The position numbers and the translations under genes are program-made. A DNA stretch of 64,000 nucleotides from Massilia sp. NR 4-1 (GTDB lineage: Bacteria; Pseudomonadota; Gammaproteobacteria; Burkholderiales; Burkholderiaceae_D). Shown piece by piece: positions 25,172 to 33,342 of this stretch (position 1 is the stretch's first letter; every line of letters starts with the position of its first letter). The notes below the pieces were generated by a model. That model saw only the letters and a program-made list of their open reading frames with translations. It made no database searches and was not told the DNA's origin. The stretch lies in the NCBI RefSeq assembly GCF_001191005.1, contig NZ_CP012201.1:3906001-3970000 (forward strand), read 5' to 3'.

Positions 25172-26326
25172 TTAGTGCGGCTGGTAGCGGATCACGCGGT
25201 TGCGGCCGCCCTCTTTCGCCTGGTACAGCGCTTCGTCGGCATGGGCGATCAGTTCCAGCGCCACCTGTTCGGCCGGACGGTCCGGCTCCGGCTGGCCCAG
25301 GCTGGCCACGCCGATCGAGGCGGTAATCGACACCTGCAAACCCTGCGATAGCTCGATCAGGCTGGCGGCCACGCCGGCGCGGATGCGTTCGGCCACGAAG
25401 GCGGCGCTCTCCAGGTCGGCATCGATCAGCAGCACCACGAATTCCTCGCCGCCGAAACGGGCCAGCGCGTCCGACAGGCGCAGCTCGGCCTTGATGCGGG
25501 CCGCCACTTCGCGCAGCACATCGTCGCCGCCCTGGTGGCCGACGGTGTCGTTGACGCGCTTGAAGTGGTCGATGTCGATGTACATGAAGGAGATCTGGTA
25601 CTGCTGGCGGCGCGCGCGCGCGATCTCTTCCAGCAGGCGGCGGTCGATGTAGCGGCGGTTGTAGACGCCGGTCAGCGAGTCGGTCAGGCCGATGTACTTC
25701 AGCATCTCGTTGCTGATCACGTTTTCCAGGCAGATGGCAATAATGGACGCCATGTGCTCGATAAAGTCCGTGCCCAGGCTGGGCGTGAAGCGGGTGGGAT
25801 CGACACTGCCCAGATTCAGGCTGCCGATGATGCGCTTATTGCGCAGCAGCGGCACCAGGGCGATGCTCTGCAGGCCTTGCGGCGCCTGCGGGAAGTGGCG
25901 CGCGTGGCGGGCCGCCTCGTACATGCACAGCAGGGGACGCGGTGCCTGGGCGGCAATATTGCGCGGCTCCAGCTCGAAGCCCAGTTCATCGATGCTTTCC
26001 GCGAACAGCAGATCGGGGAACTGGGCGAAGTCCACGCCCAGCTTTTCCATCACGGTATGGATGTCGGCATCCTCGTCGATCAGGGTCAGGGTCACGCTTT
26101 CCAACTCCGAGATCACGGGCAGGGTGCGGAAGATGGTGCCCACCAGCTCGGGGAAATTGGAGGCGCCGACAATCTCCAGGTCGAAAGCCTGGTGGCGCGT
26201 CATGATGGAGTGATTGCGCTCGGCCTGCTCCAGCAGATAGGCCAAGCGCGCGCGCAAGGCCTGGTTCTCTGCCGCCAGGTCGGCTTGCGGGGGCTGTGTG
26301 CCCGTAACTTGCTGCCTCATATCCAT
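25172..26326 (-). CDS. DUF484-GGDEF diguanylate cyclase
   Basis: 384 residues. The N-terminal helix (LAAENQALRARLAYLLEQAE) leads into a GAF-like DUF484 sensor domain (about 45-215), followed by a GGDEF domain. The active site is GGEEF near residue 291, and an RxxD inhibitory site (RLSD) lies five residues before it, so the enzyme is probably active and c-di-GMP-inhibited. ATGs at 26326 and 26320 both fit, each with an imperfect AAGG site. Signal sensed is unknown. It lies 28 bp downstream of the MOSC gene. Confidence 0.92.
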   Translation of the reverse strand: MDMRQQVTGTQPPQADLAAENQALRARLAYLLEQAERNHSIMTRHQAFDLEIVGASNFPELVGTIFRTLPVISELESVTLTLIDEDADIHTVMEKLGVDFAQFPDLLFAESIDELGFELEPRNIAAQAPRPLLCMYEAARHARHFPQAPQGLQSIALVPLLRNKRIIGSLNLGSVDPTRFTPSLGTDFIEHMASIIAICLENVISNEMLKYIGLTDSLTGVYNRRYIDRRLLEEIARARRQQYQISFMYIDIDHFKRVNDTVGHQGGDDVLREVAARIKAELRLSDALARFGGEEFVVLLIDADLESAAFVAERIRAGVAASLIELSQGLQVSITASIGVASLGQPEPDRPAEQVALELIAHADEALYQAKEGGRNRVIRYQPH

Positions 26327-26354
26327 CTGCCTTGAATGCCGCCCAAAATAGCGT

Positions 26355-27206
26355 TCAGAACGCCAGTGTAACCTCGATTTCCTGACCGACGCGCAAACGT
26401 TCGCCATCGCCTTCCAGCACCACGCTATTCATGCCGAAGCATAGCGCACCATCCACCACATCCTTGGCACGATAGCCCACCATCAGATCCAGCGGGTCGG
26501 GGCCGAATTCGCCCTTGTTCTGGTCCACCGACGGGATCGGGCAGCGCGAGCAGGGCTTGGCCGCTTGCAGCACGATAGGACCAAGCTGGAAGGTGTCCAC
26601 ATAGTCTTCCTCGTACGCTTCCATGCCCGCCACCACCAGGTTGGGACGGAAGCGGTTCATGGGGATGGCTGCGCGGCCGGCGGCACGCAGGCGGCCGTTC
26701 AGATCCTCCAGCGAGGCGGCGCCGGCGATCAGCAAGGGATAGCCGTCGGCGAACATGGTGGGGTGGCGGGTGCCGGCGGTCCATTTGCCGCTGGTCAGGC
26801 GCTCGCCCTTCGCGTGGAAGCGCGCCAGGCGGCAGGGGATGCCGAGAAAGCTGCTGAACCAGGCGGCCGTGGTGGCGTCGCAATCGTAGGCCAGCACGCG
26901 GTCATCCCAGACCTGCACTTCCAGGGTGGGCGCCAGTTCAGGATCGGGCAGGCCCAATTCGATTTCCAGCTGCAGCATGCCGGGTGCGCGCAGTTCCAGG
27001 GTTTCGCTTTTCAGGCGCGGCACGATCAGGGCCATGCGCGGATGATCGCGCTGGGTCAGGAACATGCCGTTTTCATCGACCACCACCCACTCGCGGTCAT
27101 ACACCTGTTCCGTCATCAAGCCGGAACGGGTCAGCGTGGCTTCATGCAGCACGATGCCGGCGCAGGATTTGATGGGGTAGAGGGTGATTTCGCTGAGGAT
27201 TGCCAT
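26355..27206 (-). CDS. MOSC-domain protein (YcbX/mARC-like)
   Basis: 283 residues. The N-terminal MOSC_N beta-barrel starts ILSEITLYPIKSCAG, and the MOSC domain carries NRFRPNLVVAGMEAYEEDYV and the conserved cysteine block AAKPCSRCPIPSVDQNKGEFG, in which the first Cys is the molybdenum ligand in mARC. There is no C-terminal ferredoxin domain, unlike E. coli YcbX. Probably a molybdenum-cofactor reductase of N-hydroxylated compounds. Same strand and close to the diguanylate cyclase. Confidence 0.9.
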   Translation of the reverse strand: MAILSEITLYPIKSCAGIVLHEATLTRSGLMTEQVYDREWVVVDENGMFLTQRDHPRMALIVPRLKSETLELRAPGMLQLEIELGLPDPELAPTLEVQVWDDRVLAYDCDATTAAWFSSFLGIPCRLARFHAKGERLTSGKWTAGTRHPTMFADGYPLLIAGAASLEDLNGRLRAAGRAAIPMNRFRPNLVVAGMEAYEEDYVDTFQLGPIVLQAAKPCSRCPIPSVDQNKGEFGPDPLDLMVGYRAKDVVDGALCFGMNSVVLEGDGERLRVGQEIEVTLAF

Positions 27207-27274
27207 GGATGCCGCCGCAGCGGCAGGCTTATGCTGCTGCCGCTTATGATTATTCAGGCTTCAAGTATGGCAGC

Positions 27275-27307
27275 AAAGCGCCCGGCAGTAAATCGCCGGG
27301 GCGCTTT
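27275..27307 (-). terminator. Probable terminator after the NYN-LOTUS gene
   Basis: Hairpin with arms AAAGCGCCCGGC and GCCGGGGCGCTTT (one bulge), 22 bp after the stop. The following T-run on the minus strand is short (TTT then GCTG), so termination may be partial. Confidence 0.55.
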
Positions 27308-27328
27308 CTCTTCAGCTTAAGCCTTGAT

Positions 27329-28804
27329 TCAGGCTTCGGCCTTGGGCTTGGGCTTGCGCGGCAGGCGGCTGCGCGCCGGGGCTTTGTGCGTGCCGGGCTT
27401 CGGCACCCGCTTGGCGGCAGCGGACTTGTCGTCGGCCGCGGCGTCGCCCGCCGCATCCTGTCCAGCCGCCGCTTCGGCCACTGGAACCGCCACGGCTGCC
27501 ACCACGGCCTCCGGCTGCGTCTCGGCGACAACTGCCGCCGCGCCTTCCGCTGCCTGCTCGGCGGCCTTGGCCGCTTTGCTGGTGCGGGCCGGCTTTTTGG
27601 CGGCGGTCTTGCGCGCGGCTGGCGCGCGCTTGGCGGCGGCCTTGGCAGGCTTGGCGTCCGCTTCCGGCGCAGGCGCTTCCTCGGCAGAAGCGTCGACTGG
27701 CGCGCTGTCGGCCGCTTCCACAACCGGCGCGGCCGCTTCCGGCTGCGGCGCCGGCGTTTCGGGCCAGACGCTGGCTGGAACCTGGGCTTCGGTGTCGACC
27801 ACTTCTACCTCGGCGTTCGGCTGCACGGCTTCATGCTGCTCGCCGCCACGGCGGTTGCGGCCACCGCGGTTGCCGCGTCCGCGGCGCTGCTCGTTGCGCT
27901 CGCCATCCTGCTGCGACGGCGCCTGCTGCGCGGCCTGCGGCTGGGCGGTTTCGCCGTCCGCGCTTTCAACAACGACCGCCGGCACCGGACCGCTGCCGCG
28001 ATAAACGTAGGCGCCGGATTTTTCGTCACGGCCGAATTCCAGCAGGCCGCGTGCCTTCATTTCTTCCAGCAGATTGCCGAAGGTGCGGAAGCCGTAATAG
28101 GACTCGCTGAAGTCCGGCTTGCGGCGCTTGATCGCTTCTTTCAGCACCGATGCCCAGATCTTGCCGCTGTCGCCGCGTTCGGCCACCAGGGCGTCGAAGG
28201 TGGCGTAAGCGATATCCACGGCCTGGCTGCGGCGCTTGTCCATTTCCTCGCGGCGGCGTTTCTCTTCTTCGGCCGTGCGCTTAGGCTGCGGAGTGTCGCG
28301 CGAATCGCGCTTGGCGGCACGGCGGCTTTCGCGCACCAGGTCGTCGTAGAAAATGAATTCGTCGCAGTTGGCGACCAGCAGGTCCGAGGTGGAATCCTTC
28401 ACGCCCACGCCGATCACCTTCTTGGCGTTCTCGCGCAGCTTGGAAACCAGGGGCGAGAAGTCGGAGTCGCCGGAAATGATGACGAAGGTGTTCACATGGG
28501 CCTTGGTGTAGCACAGGTCGAGCGCATCGACCACCATGCGGATATCGGCCGAGTTCTTGCCCGACAGGCGCACGTGGGGAATCTCGATCAGTTCGAAGTT
28601 CGCCTCGTGCATAGGCCCTTTGAAGCCCTTGTAGCGGTCCCAGTCGCAATACGCCTTCTTGACCACGATGCTGCCCTTCAGCAGCAGGCGCTCCAGCACT
28701 GGCTTGATGTCGAATTTTTCATAGTTGGCGTCGCGCACGCCAAGGGCGACGTTTTCAAAGTCGCAGAACAGCGCCATGCTGACGTTATCGTTGGATGAAG
28801 CCAT
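27329..28804 (-). CDS. NYN-domain / OST-HTH (LOTUS) protein with basic Ala/Lys-rich tail
   Basis: 491 residues. Residues 1-155 form a NYN (LabA/DUF88-type) PIN-like nuclease domain with acidic positions in CDFENVAL (D15), NSADIRMVVDALD and SGDSDFSPLV (D113, D115). Residues about 195-268 match an OST-HTH/LOTUS RNA-binding domain (WASVLKEAIKRRKPDF..., FGNLLEEMKARGLLEF). The remaining 220 residues are low complexity: an Arg/Gly patch (RRGRGNRGGRNRRGG) and an Ala/Lys/Pro tail like histone H1 (AKPAKAAAKRAPAARKTAAK). Likely an RNA-processing or RNA-binding protein; the target is unknown. Standalone gene with its own terminator. Confidence 0.9.
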   Translation of the reverse strand: MASSNDNVSMALFCDFENVALGVRDANYEKFDIKPVLERLLLKGSIVVKKAYCDWDRYKGFKGPMHEANFELIEIPHVRLSGKNSADIRMVVDALDLCYTKAHVNTFVIISGDSDFSPLVSKLRENAKKVIGVGVKDSTSDLLVANCDEFIFYDDLVRESRRAAKRDSRDTPQPKRTAEEEKRRREEMDKRRSQAVDIAYATFDALVAERGDSGKIWASVLKEAIKRRKPDFSESYYGFRTFGNLLEEMKARGLLEFGRDEKSGAYVYRGSGPVPAVVVESADGETAQPQAAQQAPSQQDGERNEQRRGRGNRGGRNRRGGEQHEAVQPNAEVEVVDTEAQVPASVWPETPAPQPEAAAPVVEAADSAPVDASAEEAPAPEADAKPAKAAAKRAPAARKTAAKKPARTSKAAKAAEQAAEGAAAVVAETQPEAVVAAVAVPVAEAAAGQDAAGDAAADDKSAAAKRVPKPGTHKAPARSRLPRKPKPKAEA

Positions 28805-28928
28805 GTGTCTTGTTATGTTCAGTGATCGGTGGAAGGTGGCGGGTGATTATACAGCCAGCGCCGAACCGGCCCGCTTACTGATGTATTCTTGTCAAACCTG
28901 ACACCCGCGTCAACCTTAAGGATTGCCC

Positions 28929-29435
28929 ATGAAAATCGCCTGCGCCGCACCCCTGCTCGCCGCCTGCCTCGCCCTCCCCTTCGCCGCCGGCGCCCAGACA
29001 CCGGCCGCCGACCAGGCGTTCCGCGCCAGGGTGAATGCCTTTGTCGATGGCTGGCACAAGGACGCGGCCAACGCCGATCCGGTCTATTTCGACAAGATGG
29101 CGCCCGAGGGCATTTACATCGGCACCGACAAATCCGAAGTCTGGACGCGCGACGCCTTCAAGATCTGGGCCAAGCCCTACTTCGACCGCAAGAAGGCCTG
29201 GGCCTTCACGGCGCAAAAGCGCAATGTCTATTTTTCGCCCGACAAAAAATATGTCTGGTTCGACGAGCAGTTGAATACGCAGATGGGCACTTGCCAGGCC
29301 AGCGGTGTGCTGCGCGGCACGGACCAGGGTTTCCTGATCGAGCACTACCAGCTCTCGCTGGCCGTGCCAAATCCGCTGATGGACAAGTTCACCAAGGCGA
29401 TTGCCGAACACGAAGGCAAGGAAGCGCCGAAGTAA
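28929..29435 (+). CDS. Secreted NTF2-like (SnoaL-type) protein
   Basis: 168 residues from the ATG at 28929 (MKIACAAPLLAACLALPFAA), a clear signal peptide cut near GAQ; a TTG two codons upstream is less likely. The mature part (FRARVNAFVDGWHKDAANAD...YFDKMAPEGIYIGTDKSEVW) has the SnoaL_3 / DUF4440-like layout of an NTF2 fold. Function unknown; members bind or turn over small hydrophobic ligands. It ends 3 bp before the convergent AraC gene. Confidence 0.8.
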   Translation: MKIACAAPLLAACLALPFAAGAQTPAADQAFRARVNAFVDGWHKDAANADPVYFDKMAPEGIYIGTDKSEVWTRDAFKIWAKPYFDRKKAWAFTAQKRNVYFSPDKKYVWFDEQLNTQMGTCQASGVLRGTDQGFLIEHYQLSLAVPNPLMDKFTKAIAEHEGKEAPK

Positions 29436-29438
29436 GCC

Positions 29439-30176
29439 TTATTCCGCCTCGCTGAAATAGCGGCTGGGCGTGACGCCGAAGGCGCGTTTGAACATGGCTA
29501 TGAAGGCGCTCACATTGTCATAACCCAGATCGAGCGCGATGGCGGTGACGGAGCGTTCCGCCGCCAGCATTTCCAGCGCCCGCATCAGCCGCGCGCGCTG
29601 GCGCCAGTCGGCGAAGCTGAATCCCGTTTCGGCCAGGAAGCGGCGCGCCAGCGTGCGCGGCGCAATGCCGGCCCAGGCGGCCCAGTCTTCCATGCGGCGC
29701 TTGTCGGCCAGGTCGGCGGCGATGGCCTGGGCGATGCGGCGCAGACGCGCGTCGGCGGGCATGGGCAGCACCAGCGCGGCGCGCGGCAGGCTAGCCACTT
29801 CGTCCAGGATCACTCCCGCCACGCGCTGGCGCGCCGCATCGAAATCTCCCGCATCCCATTGCGCCGCGCGCAGCACCGCCTCGCGCAGCAGGCCCGAAGC
29901 CTGCATCACGCAGGGCTGGAGCGGCAGGCCGGCGCAGGCCGCGTCATCGACATACACACTCCAGCCGGCGAAAGCGCCATGTGAATGCAGGGAATGCGGA
30001 CAATGCGGCGGCACCCAGACCGCGTGCGTGGCTGGCACCACCCACAGGCTGTCGCCCGCGCCCACGGTCAGCAGGCCGCGCTGGGCGCCGAACAGCTGGC
30101 CGCGCGCGTGGCTGTGCGAGGCGGTGATGCGCGGTGCATCGCTATGGATAAGGAGTGCGCTGAGAAAAGAAATCAT
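29439..30176 (-). CDS. AraC-family transcriptional regulator
   Basis: 245 residues from the ATG at 30176 (MISFLSALLIHSDAPRIT). The N-terminal cupin-like ligand domain has ASHSHARGQLFGAQRGLLTV and WVPPHCPHSLHSHG; the C-terminal pair of helix-turn-helix motifs ends with the family signature SVTAIALDLGYDNVSAFIAMFKRAFGVTPSRYF (split here for reference). The cupin sequence places it with regulators that often control neighbouring efflux or detoxification genes. The nearest divergent target is the SnoaL-like gene at 30273, 96 bp away. Confidence 0.9.
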   Translation of the reverse strand: MISFLSALLIHSDAPRITASHSHARGQLFGAQRGLLTVGAGDSLWVVPATHAVWVPPHCPHSLHSHGAFAGWSVYVDDAACAGLPLQPCVMQASGLLREAVLRAAQWDAGDFDAARQRVAGVILDEVASLPRAALVLPMPADARLRRIAQAIAADLADKRRMEDWAAWAGIAPRTLARRFLAETGFSFADWRQRARLMRALEMLAAERSVTAIALDLGYDNVSAFIAMFKRAFGVTPSRYFSEAE

Positions 30177-30272
30177 TGGCTGAAATACGGTATTGATTGT
30201 CAATTTTAGCGCAGACCAGCCACCCATCCCACCCTATCATGGCTTCACCATCAACCGAAAACGGAGCAAGCC

Positions 30273-30668
30273 ATGCTGAAAGTACAGACCAAAACCTGGA
30301 TGGAAAACGCGCTGAATGAAGTGCTGCAGCCACAGGCCACTACCCATACCTACGAAAAATACTTCGACCCGGATTATGTGCAGGTTGTGGACGGCAAAAC
30401 CCTGGACTATGCCGAAGCCACCCACCACTTCGGCATCGTGCGCGACAAGATGACATCTTTGCGCATCACGATCAACGACTTCGTCGCCGATGGCGACACC
30501 ATCGCCGAAAGCCATATCGTCGATGGCGAAACCAAGGATGGCGAGATCGTGCAGTTCGAGGTCATCGCCATCACCCGCCTGAAAGATGGCCGCATCTGGC
30601 GCCTGAACGAGCTGACGCGCCAGATCAAGGGCGGGGAGCATAGCCGCGACCTCGGCTCGCGCACCTGA
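30273..30668 (+). CDS. NTF2-fold SnoaL-like cytoplasmic protein
   Basis: 131 residues, no signal peptide. The pattern YEKYFDPDYVQVVDGKTLDY..., ITINDFVADGDTIAESHIV and AITRLKDGRIWRLNELTR fits SnoaL-like NTF2-fold proteins. Substrate unknown. It faces the AraC regulator across a 96-bp gap, so regulation by that protein is plausible. A start at 30273 follows an ACGGAGCAAGCC ribosome site. Confidence 0.82.
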   Translation: MLKVQTKTWMENALNEVLQPQATTHTYEKYFDPDYVQVVDGKTLDYAEATHHFGIVRDKMTSLRITINDFVADGDTIAESHIVDGETKDGEIVQFEVIAITRLKDGRIWRLNELTRQIKGGEHSRDLGSRT

Positions 30669-30733
30669 GCCGCTGTCTGCGCGATGGCGGAGAGTACGCT
30701 AGAGTAGCGTCCTTCCGCCAACGAGGACCAAGC

Positions 30734-31483
30734 ATGACCGCCGACCAGCTCTACCACGATCCCGAACTCGCGCAGTTCTACGATGCGGAAAACGAATGGA
30801 CGGACGGGCTGGAATACTGCCGCCGGCTGGCAGCGCCCTGCGCCTCGGTGCTGGACCTGGGCTGCGGCACCGGCCTGTTTGCCGCCACGCTGGCGCAGGA
30901 GGGCCACTGCACCGTGGCAGGCGCCGATCCCGCCGCCGCCATGCTGGATATCGCCAGGGTGCGCAGCGGCGGCCATCTGGTGCGCTGGTTGCCGGCCGAT
31001 GCCCGCACCCTGCGTCTCGACGAACGCTTCGACCTCATCGTGCTGACGGGCCATGCCTTCCAGGTCTTCCTGACGCGCGACGATCAGGCGGCCGTGCTGC
31101 GCACCATCGCCAGCCATCTGCGGCCCGGCGAACGCTTCATCTTCGACAGCAGGAATCCGCTGGTGGAGGAATGGAAGGAGTGGACGCCGGAACAGTCGCA
31201 AAGAACACTGGCGCACCCGCAACTGGGCGCGATCGAGGCATGGAACGATGTGTCGCGCGACGCGGCGAGCGGCGTGGTCAGCTACGACAGCTACTACCGC
31301 GTGAAGGCCAGCGGCCGCCTGTATTCGGCGCGCTCGCCGATCGCCTTTCCGGCTCAGGGCCAGCTGGCAGAACTGCTGCAGGAAGCTGGCCTGCGCGCCA
31401 CCTCATGGCTGGGCGGCTGGGACGAGCGTCCTTGCACCGCCGATGCGCCCGAGATCATCGTAATGGGAACGCTGCGGACATAA
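30734..31483 (+). CDS. Class I SAM-dependent methyltransferase
   Basis: 249 residues. The SAM loop VLDLGCGTGLFAATLA lies near residue 38, an acidic 'GADPAAAMLDIAR' strand follows, and HLRPGERFIFDSRNPL is the post-motif strand. It belongs to the Methyltransf_25-like group; the acceptor is unknown. It lies 65 bp after the SnoaL-like gene on the same strand, with GAGGACC as the ribosome site. Confidence 0.85.
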   Translation: MTADQLYHDPELAQFYDAENEWTDGLEYCRRLAAPCASVLDLGCGTGLFAATLAQEGHCTVAGADPAAAMLDIARVRSGGHLVRWLPADARTLRLDERFDLIVLTGHAFQVFLTRDDQAAVLRTIASHLRPGERFIFDSRNPLVEEWKEWTPEQSQRTLAHPQLGAIEAWNDVSRDAASGVVSYDSYYRVKASGRLYSARSPIAFPAQGQLAELLQEAGLRATSWLGGWDERPCTADAPEIIVMGTLRT

Positions 31484-31506
31484 GCAAGGCTGATTCGTCC
31501 GCCCTC

Positions 31507-32442
31507 TCAGTCCCGCGGCGCCCACTGGATAATGACGATGCCACTGAGCAGGATCAACGCGCCAAGCATGCCGTACCAGCTCATGCGTTCGTGCAGAACG
31601 AGCACGGCCAGGATGGTCGCGACCAGGGGTTCCAGCAGGCTGGCGATGGCGCCGCCGATGGCGCCCGTGCCCTTCAGGCCGTTCAGGAAAAGCGTCTGTG
31701 CGAGGGCGGTGGGAATCGCCGCCACGTACAGCAGCATCGCCCAGCCCGACCAGGAATAGCTGAGGTGCAGCCCCTGCTCCGGCCAGAACGGCACGAGCAG
31801 CAGGGCGCCAATCGCAAAACCAATGGCCCCCGCATGCGAGGCACTGCAAACGCTGCCGGCGGCACGGGCGGAAAGCACGTAGAAGGCCTGGAGCAAGGCG
31901 CATGCGACAGCGATCGCCACACCGGCCCAGAAGCGATAAGTATCCGGATTCAAGTCTGTGGGCAAGCCGACCAGCAGTATCGTGCCGCCGATGGCGGCGG
32001 CCAGCGCCACCAGCGTGCGGACATGGAGACGCTCCCGATACCACAGCACCGAAATCAGGGCTACAAAAATGGGCGCGCCGCAAATGCTGATCAACACCGA
32101 GATGGCAACGCCGACGCGCTCGATCGCCAGCACATACGTCAGCTGGTAGAAGGCCATGCTGATCCCCAGCGCCAGCAGGACCAGCCACCCTTTCAGCGTC
32201 AGCGGCACCAGCCAGGTCCCCGTGTACATGCGCGCCATCAGCAGGAGAAACGGCACGGACAATGCCAGCCGCAGAAAGCTGATCGACACCGCATCCGCGC
32301 CGCCGGCCGTCCCCAATGACTGGAAGACGAGGCCCGTGGTTCCCCACAGGGCGGCAGCGCTCAGCACCGATGCCCAGCCGCTTTTCAGAGAACTTACGCC
32401 ACTGCCAGACACCAATTGCTGACTTGAACTCAAGCGTCCCAT
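31507..32442 (-). CDS. DMT-superfamily (EamA) transporter
   Basis: 311 residues from the ATG at 32442 (MGRLSSSQQLVSG), preceded by AAGGGA at good spacing. Two EamA halves give about ten membrane helices (SAAALWGTTGLVFQ..., AGVAIAVACALLQAFYVLSA, and a second half ending LLSGIVIIQWAP). Likely an exporter of an amino acid, drug or metabolite; the cargo is unknown. It diverges from a TetR gene, and its promoter overlaps a palindrome suited to that repressor. Confidence 0.92.
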   Translation of the reverse strand: MGRLSSSQQLVSGSGVSSLKSGWASVLSAAALWGTTGLVFQSLGTAGGADAVSISFLRLALSVPFLLLMARMYTGTWLVPLTLKGWLVLLALGISMAFYQLTYVLAIERVGVAISVLISICGAPIFVALISVLWYRERLHVRTLVALAAAIGGTILLVGLPTDLNPDTYRFWAGVAIAVACALLQAFYVLSARAAGSVCSASHAGAIGFAIGALLLVPFWPEQGLHLSYSWSGWAMLLYVAAIPTALAQTLFLNGLKGTGAIGGAIASLLEPLVATILAVLVLHERMSWYGMLGALILLSGIVIIQWAPRD

Positions 32443-32545
32443 TTCGATGTCCCTTAAAAGAGAACCAGCTTCTGTTATCGGCCCCGCCGCTTGTGGCCCG
32501 CGGGGAATATCCGCAGCTATAATTAACTCAACCGTCAACGATGCC

Positions 32546-32574
32546 ATCATAGTCAACGTTGACATTAGTGTCAA
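32546..32574 (-). promoter_or_regulatory. Consensus promoter with palindromic operator for the DMT transporter
   Basis: On the minus strand: TTGACA (32574-32569), a 17-bp spacer and TATGAT (32551-32546). The spacer carries the perfect 12-bp palindrome GTCAACGTTGAC (32552-32563), and a second inverted repeat TTGACA-TTAG-TGTCAA (32559-32574) overlaps the -35. A dyad placed there would block RNA polymerase, as expected for control by the divergent TetR protein. The promoter match is seen; the operator role is inferred. Confidence 0.75.
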
Positions 32575-32597
32575 ATTAAGAAAAGGTGGGTGCGGGT

Positions 32598-33179
32598 ATG
32601 GTGATGACCAGGCAGTTTGATGAGGAAATCCTGCTGAGCAAGGTGCTGGACGTGTTCTGGGCCAAAGGCTGGCAAGCGACCTCGATGAGCGATCTGGCCA
32701 GCGCCGCCAGCGTGCAGCGCGGCTCCCTTTACCACGCCTACGGCGACAAGGAACGCCTGTTCCTGCTCGCCTTCGACCGCTATGCGGAACAGGTATTGGC
32801 GGAATCGCGGGCCGCGCTGGATGCGCCGACGGCCCGGGCCGCCCTGCAGCGCTTCTTCGAGGTTTCAATCGCCAGCATGACCATGGATACGCCGCCACGC
32901 GGCTGCTTCACGACCAAAACGGCCATGGAAAGCGGGCAGATCGGGGAAGAGGTATATGGCCGGGTGCGCGCCCTGATGCAGGGCTTGGAAGCGGCGCTGG
33001 CCGAGGCGCTCGCGCGCGACACGGTGCGCCGGTCGCTCGTCCTGCCGCCGGACGAGGCGGCAAAGCTCATCCTGGCCTTCACCCGCGGGCTGGCCGTGAT
33101 GGAGCGGCTGGAGCATGGCCCCGAACAGTTGCAGGCTTTGAGCCAGAACATGATCGCCCTGGTCGCCACTGCCGGCTGA
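32598..33179 (+). CDS. TetR/AcrR-family repressor
   Basis: 193 residues from the ATG at 32598 (MVMTRQFDEEILLSKVLDVF); GTG 32586 and ATG 32604 are alternatives. The helix-turn-helix is SMSDLASAASVQRGSLYHAY followed by GDKERLFLLAF, the usual TetR junction. The C-terminal part (TMDTPPRGCFTTKTAMESG) resembles the TetR_C group that senses drug- or quinone-like ligands. It probably represses both itself and the DMT exporter through the dyads in the 155-bp gap. Confidence 0.92.
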   Translation: MVMTRQFDEEILLSKVLDVFWAKGWQATSMSDLASAASVQRGSLYHAYGDKERLFLLAFDRYAEQVLAESRAALDAPTARAALQRFFEVSIASMTMDTPPRGCFTTKTAMESGQIGEEVYGRVRALMQGLEAALAEALARDTVRRSLVLPPDEAAKLILAFTRGLAVMERLEHGPEQLQALSQNMIALVATAG

Positions 33180-33342
33180 GCGCCGCATAGGGGGGCATCC
33201 AATGCCAGCCCCATCGCTGATCGAACGGGAATACGCAGTTGCGCAGCAGGGTGCCGCCCTCTCGAAGGTCCAACTCGAACAACTTGATCAGGATGTCATT
33301 CCGGCGGCGTTCCTTGTCCGGCGGCTCCGGCTCCGGCCGCAA

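Noticed and set aside
28870..29440. 188-residue frame overlapping the NTF2-like gene
   Set aside because: Lacks the signal peptide and NTF2 pattern seen in the other frame.
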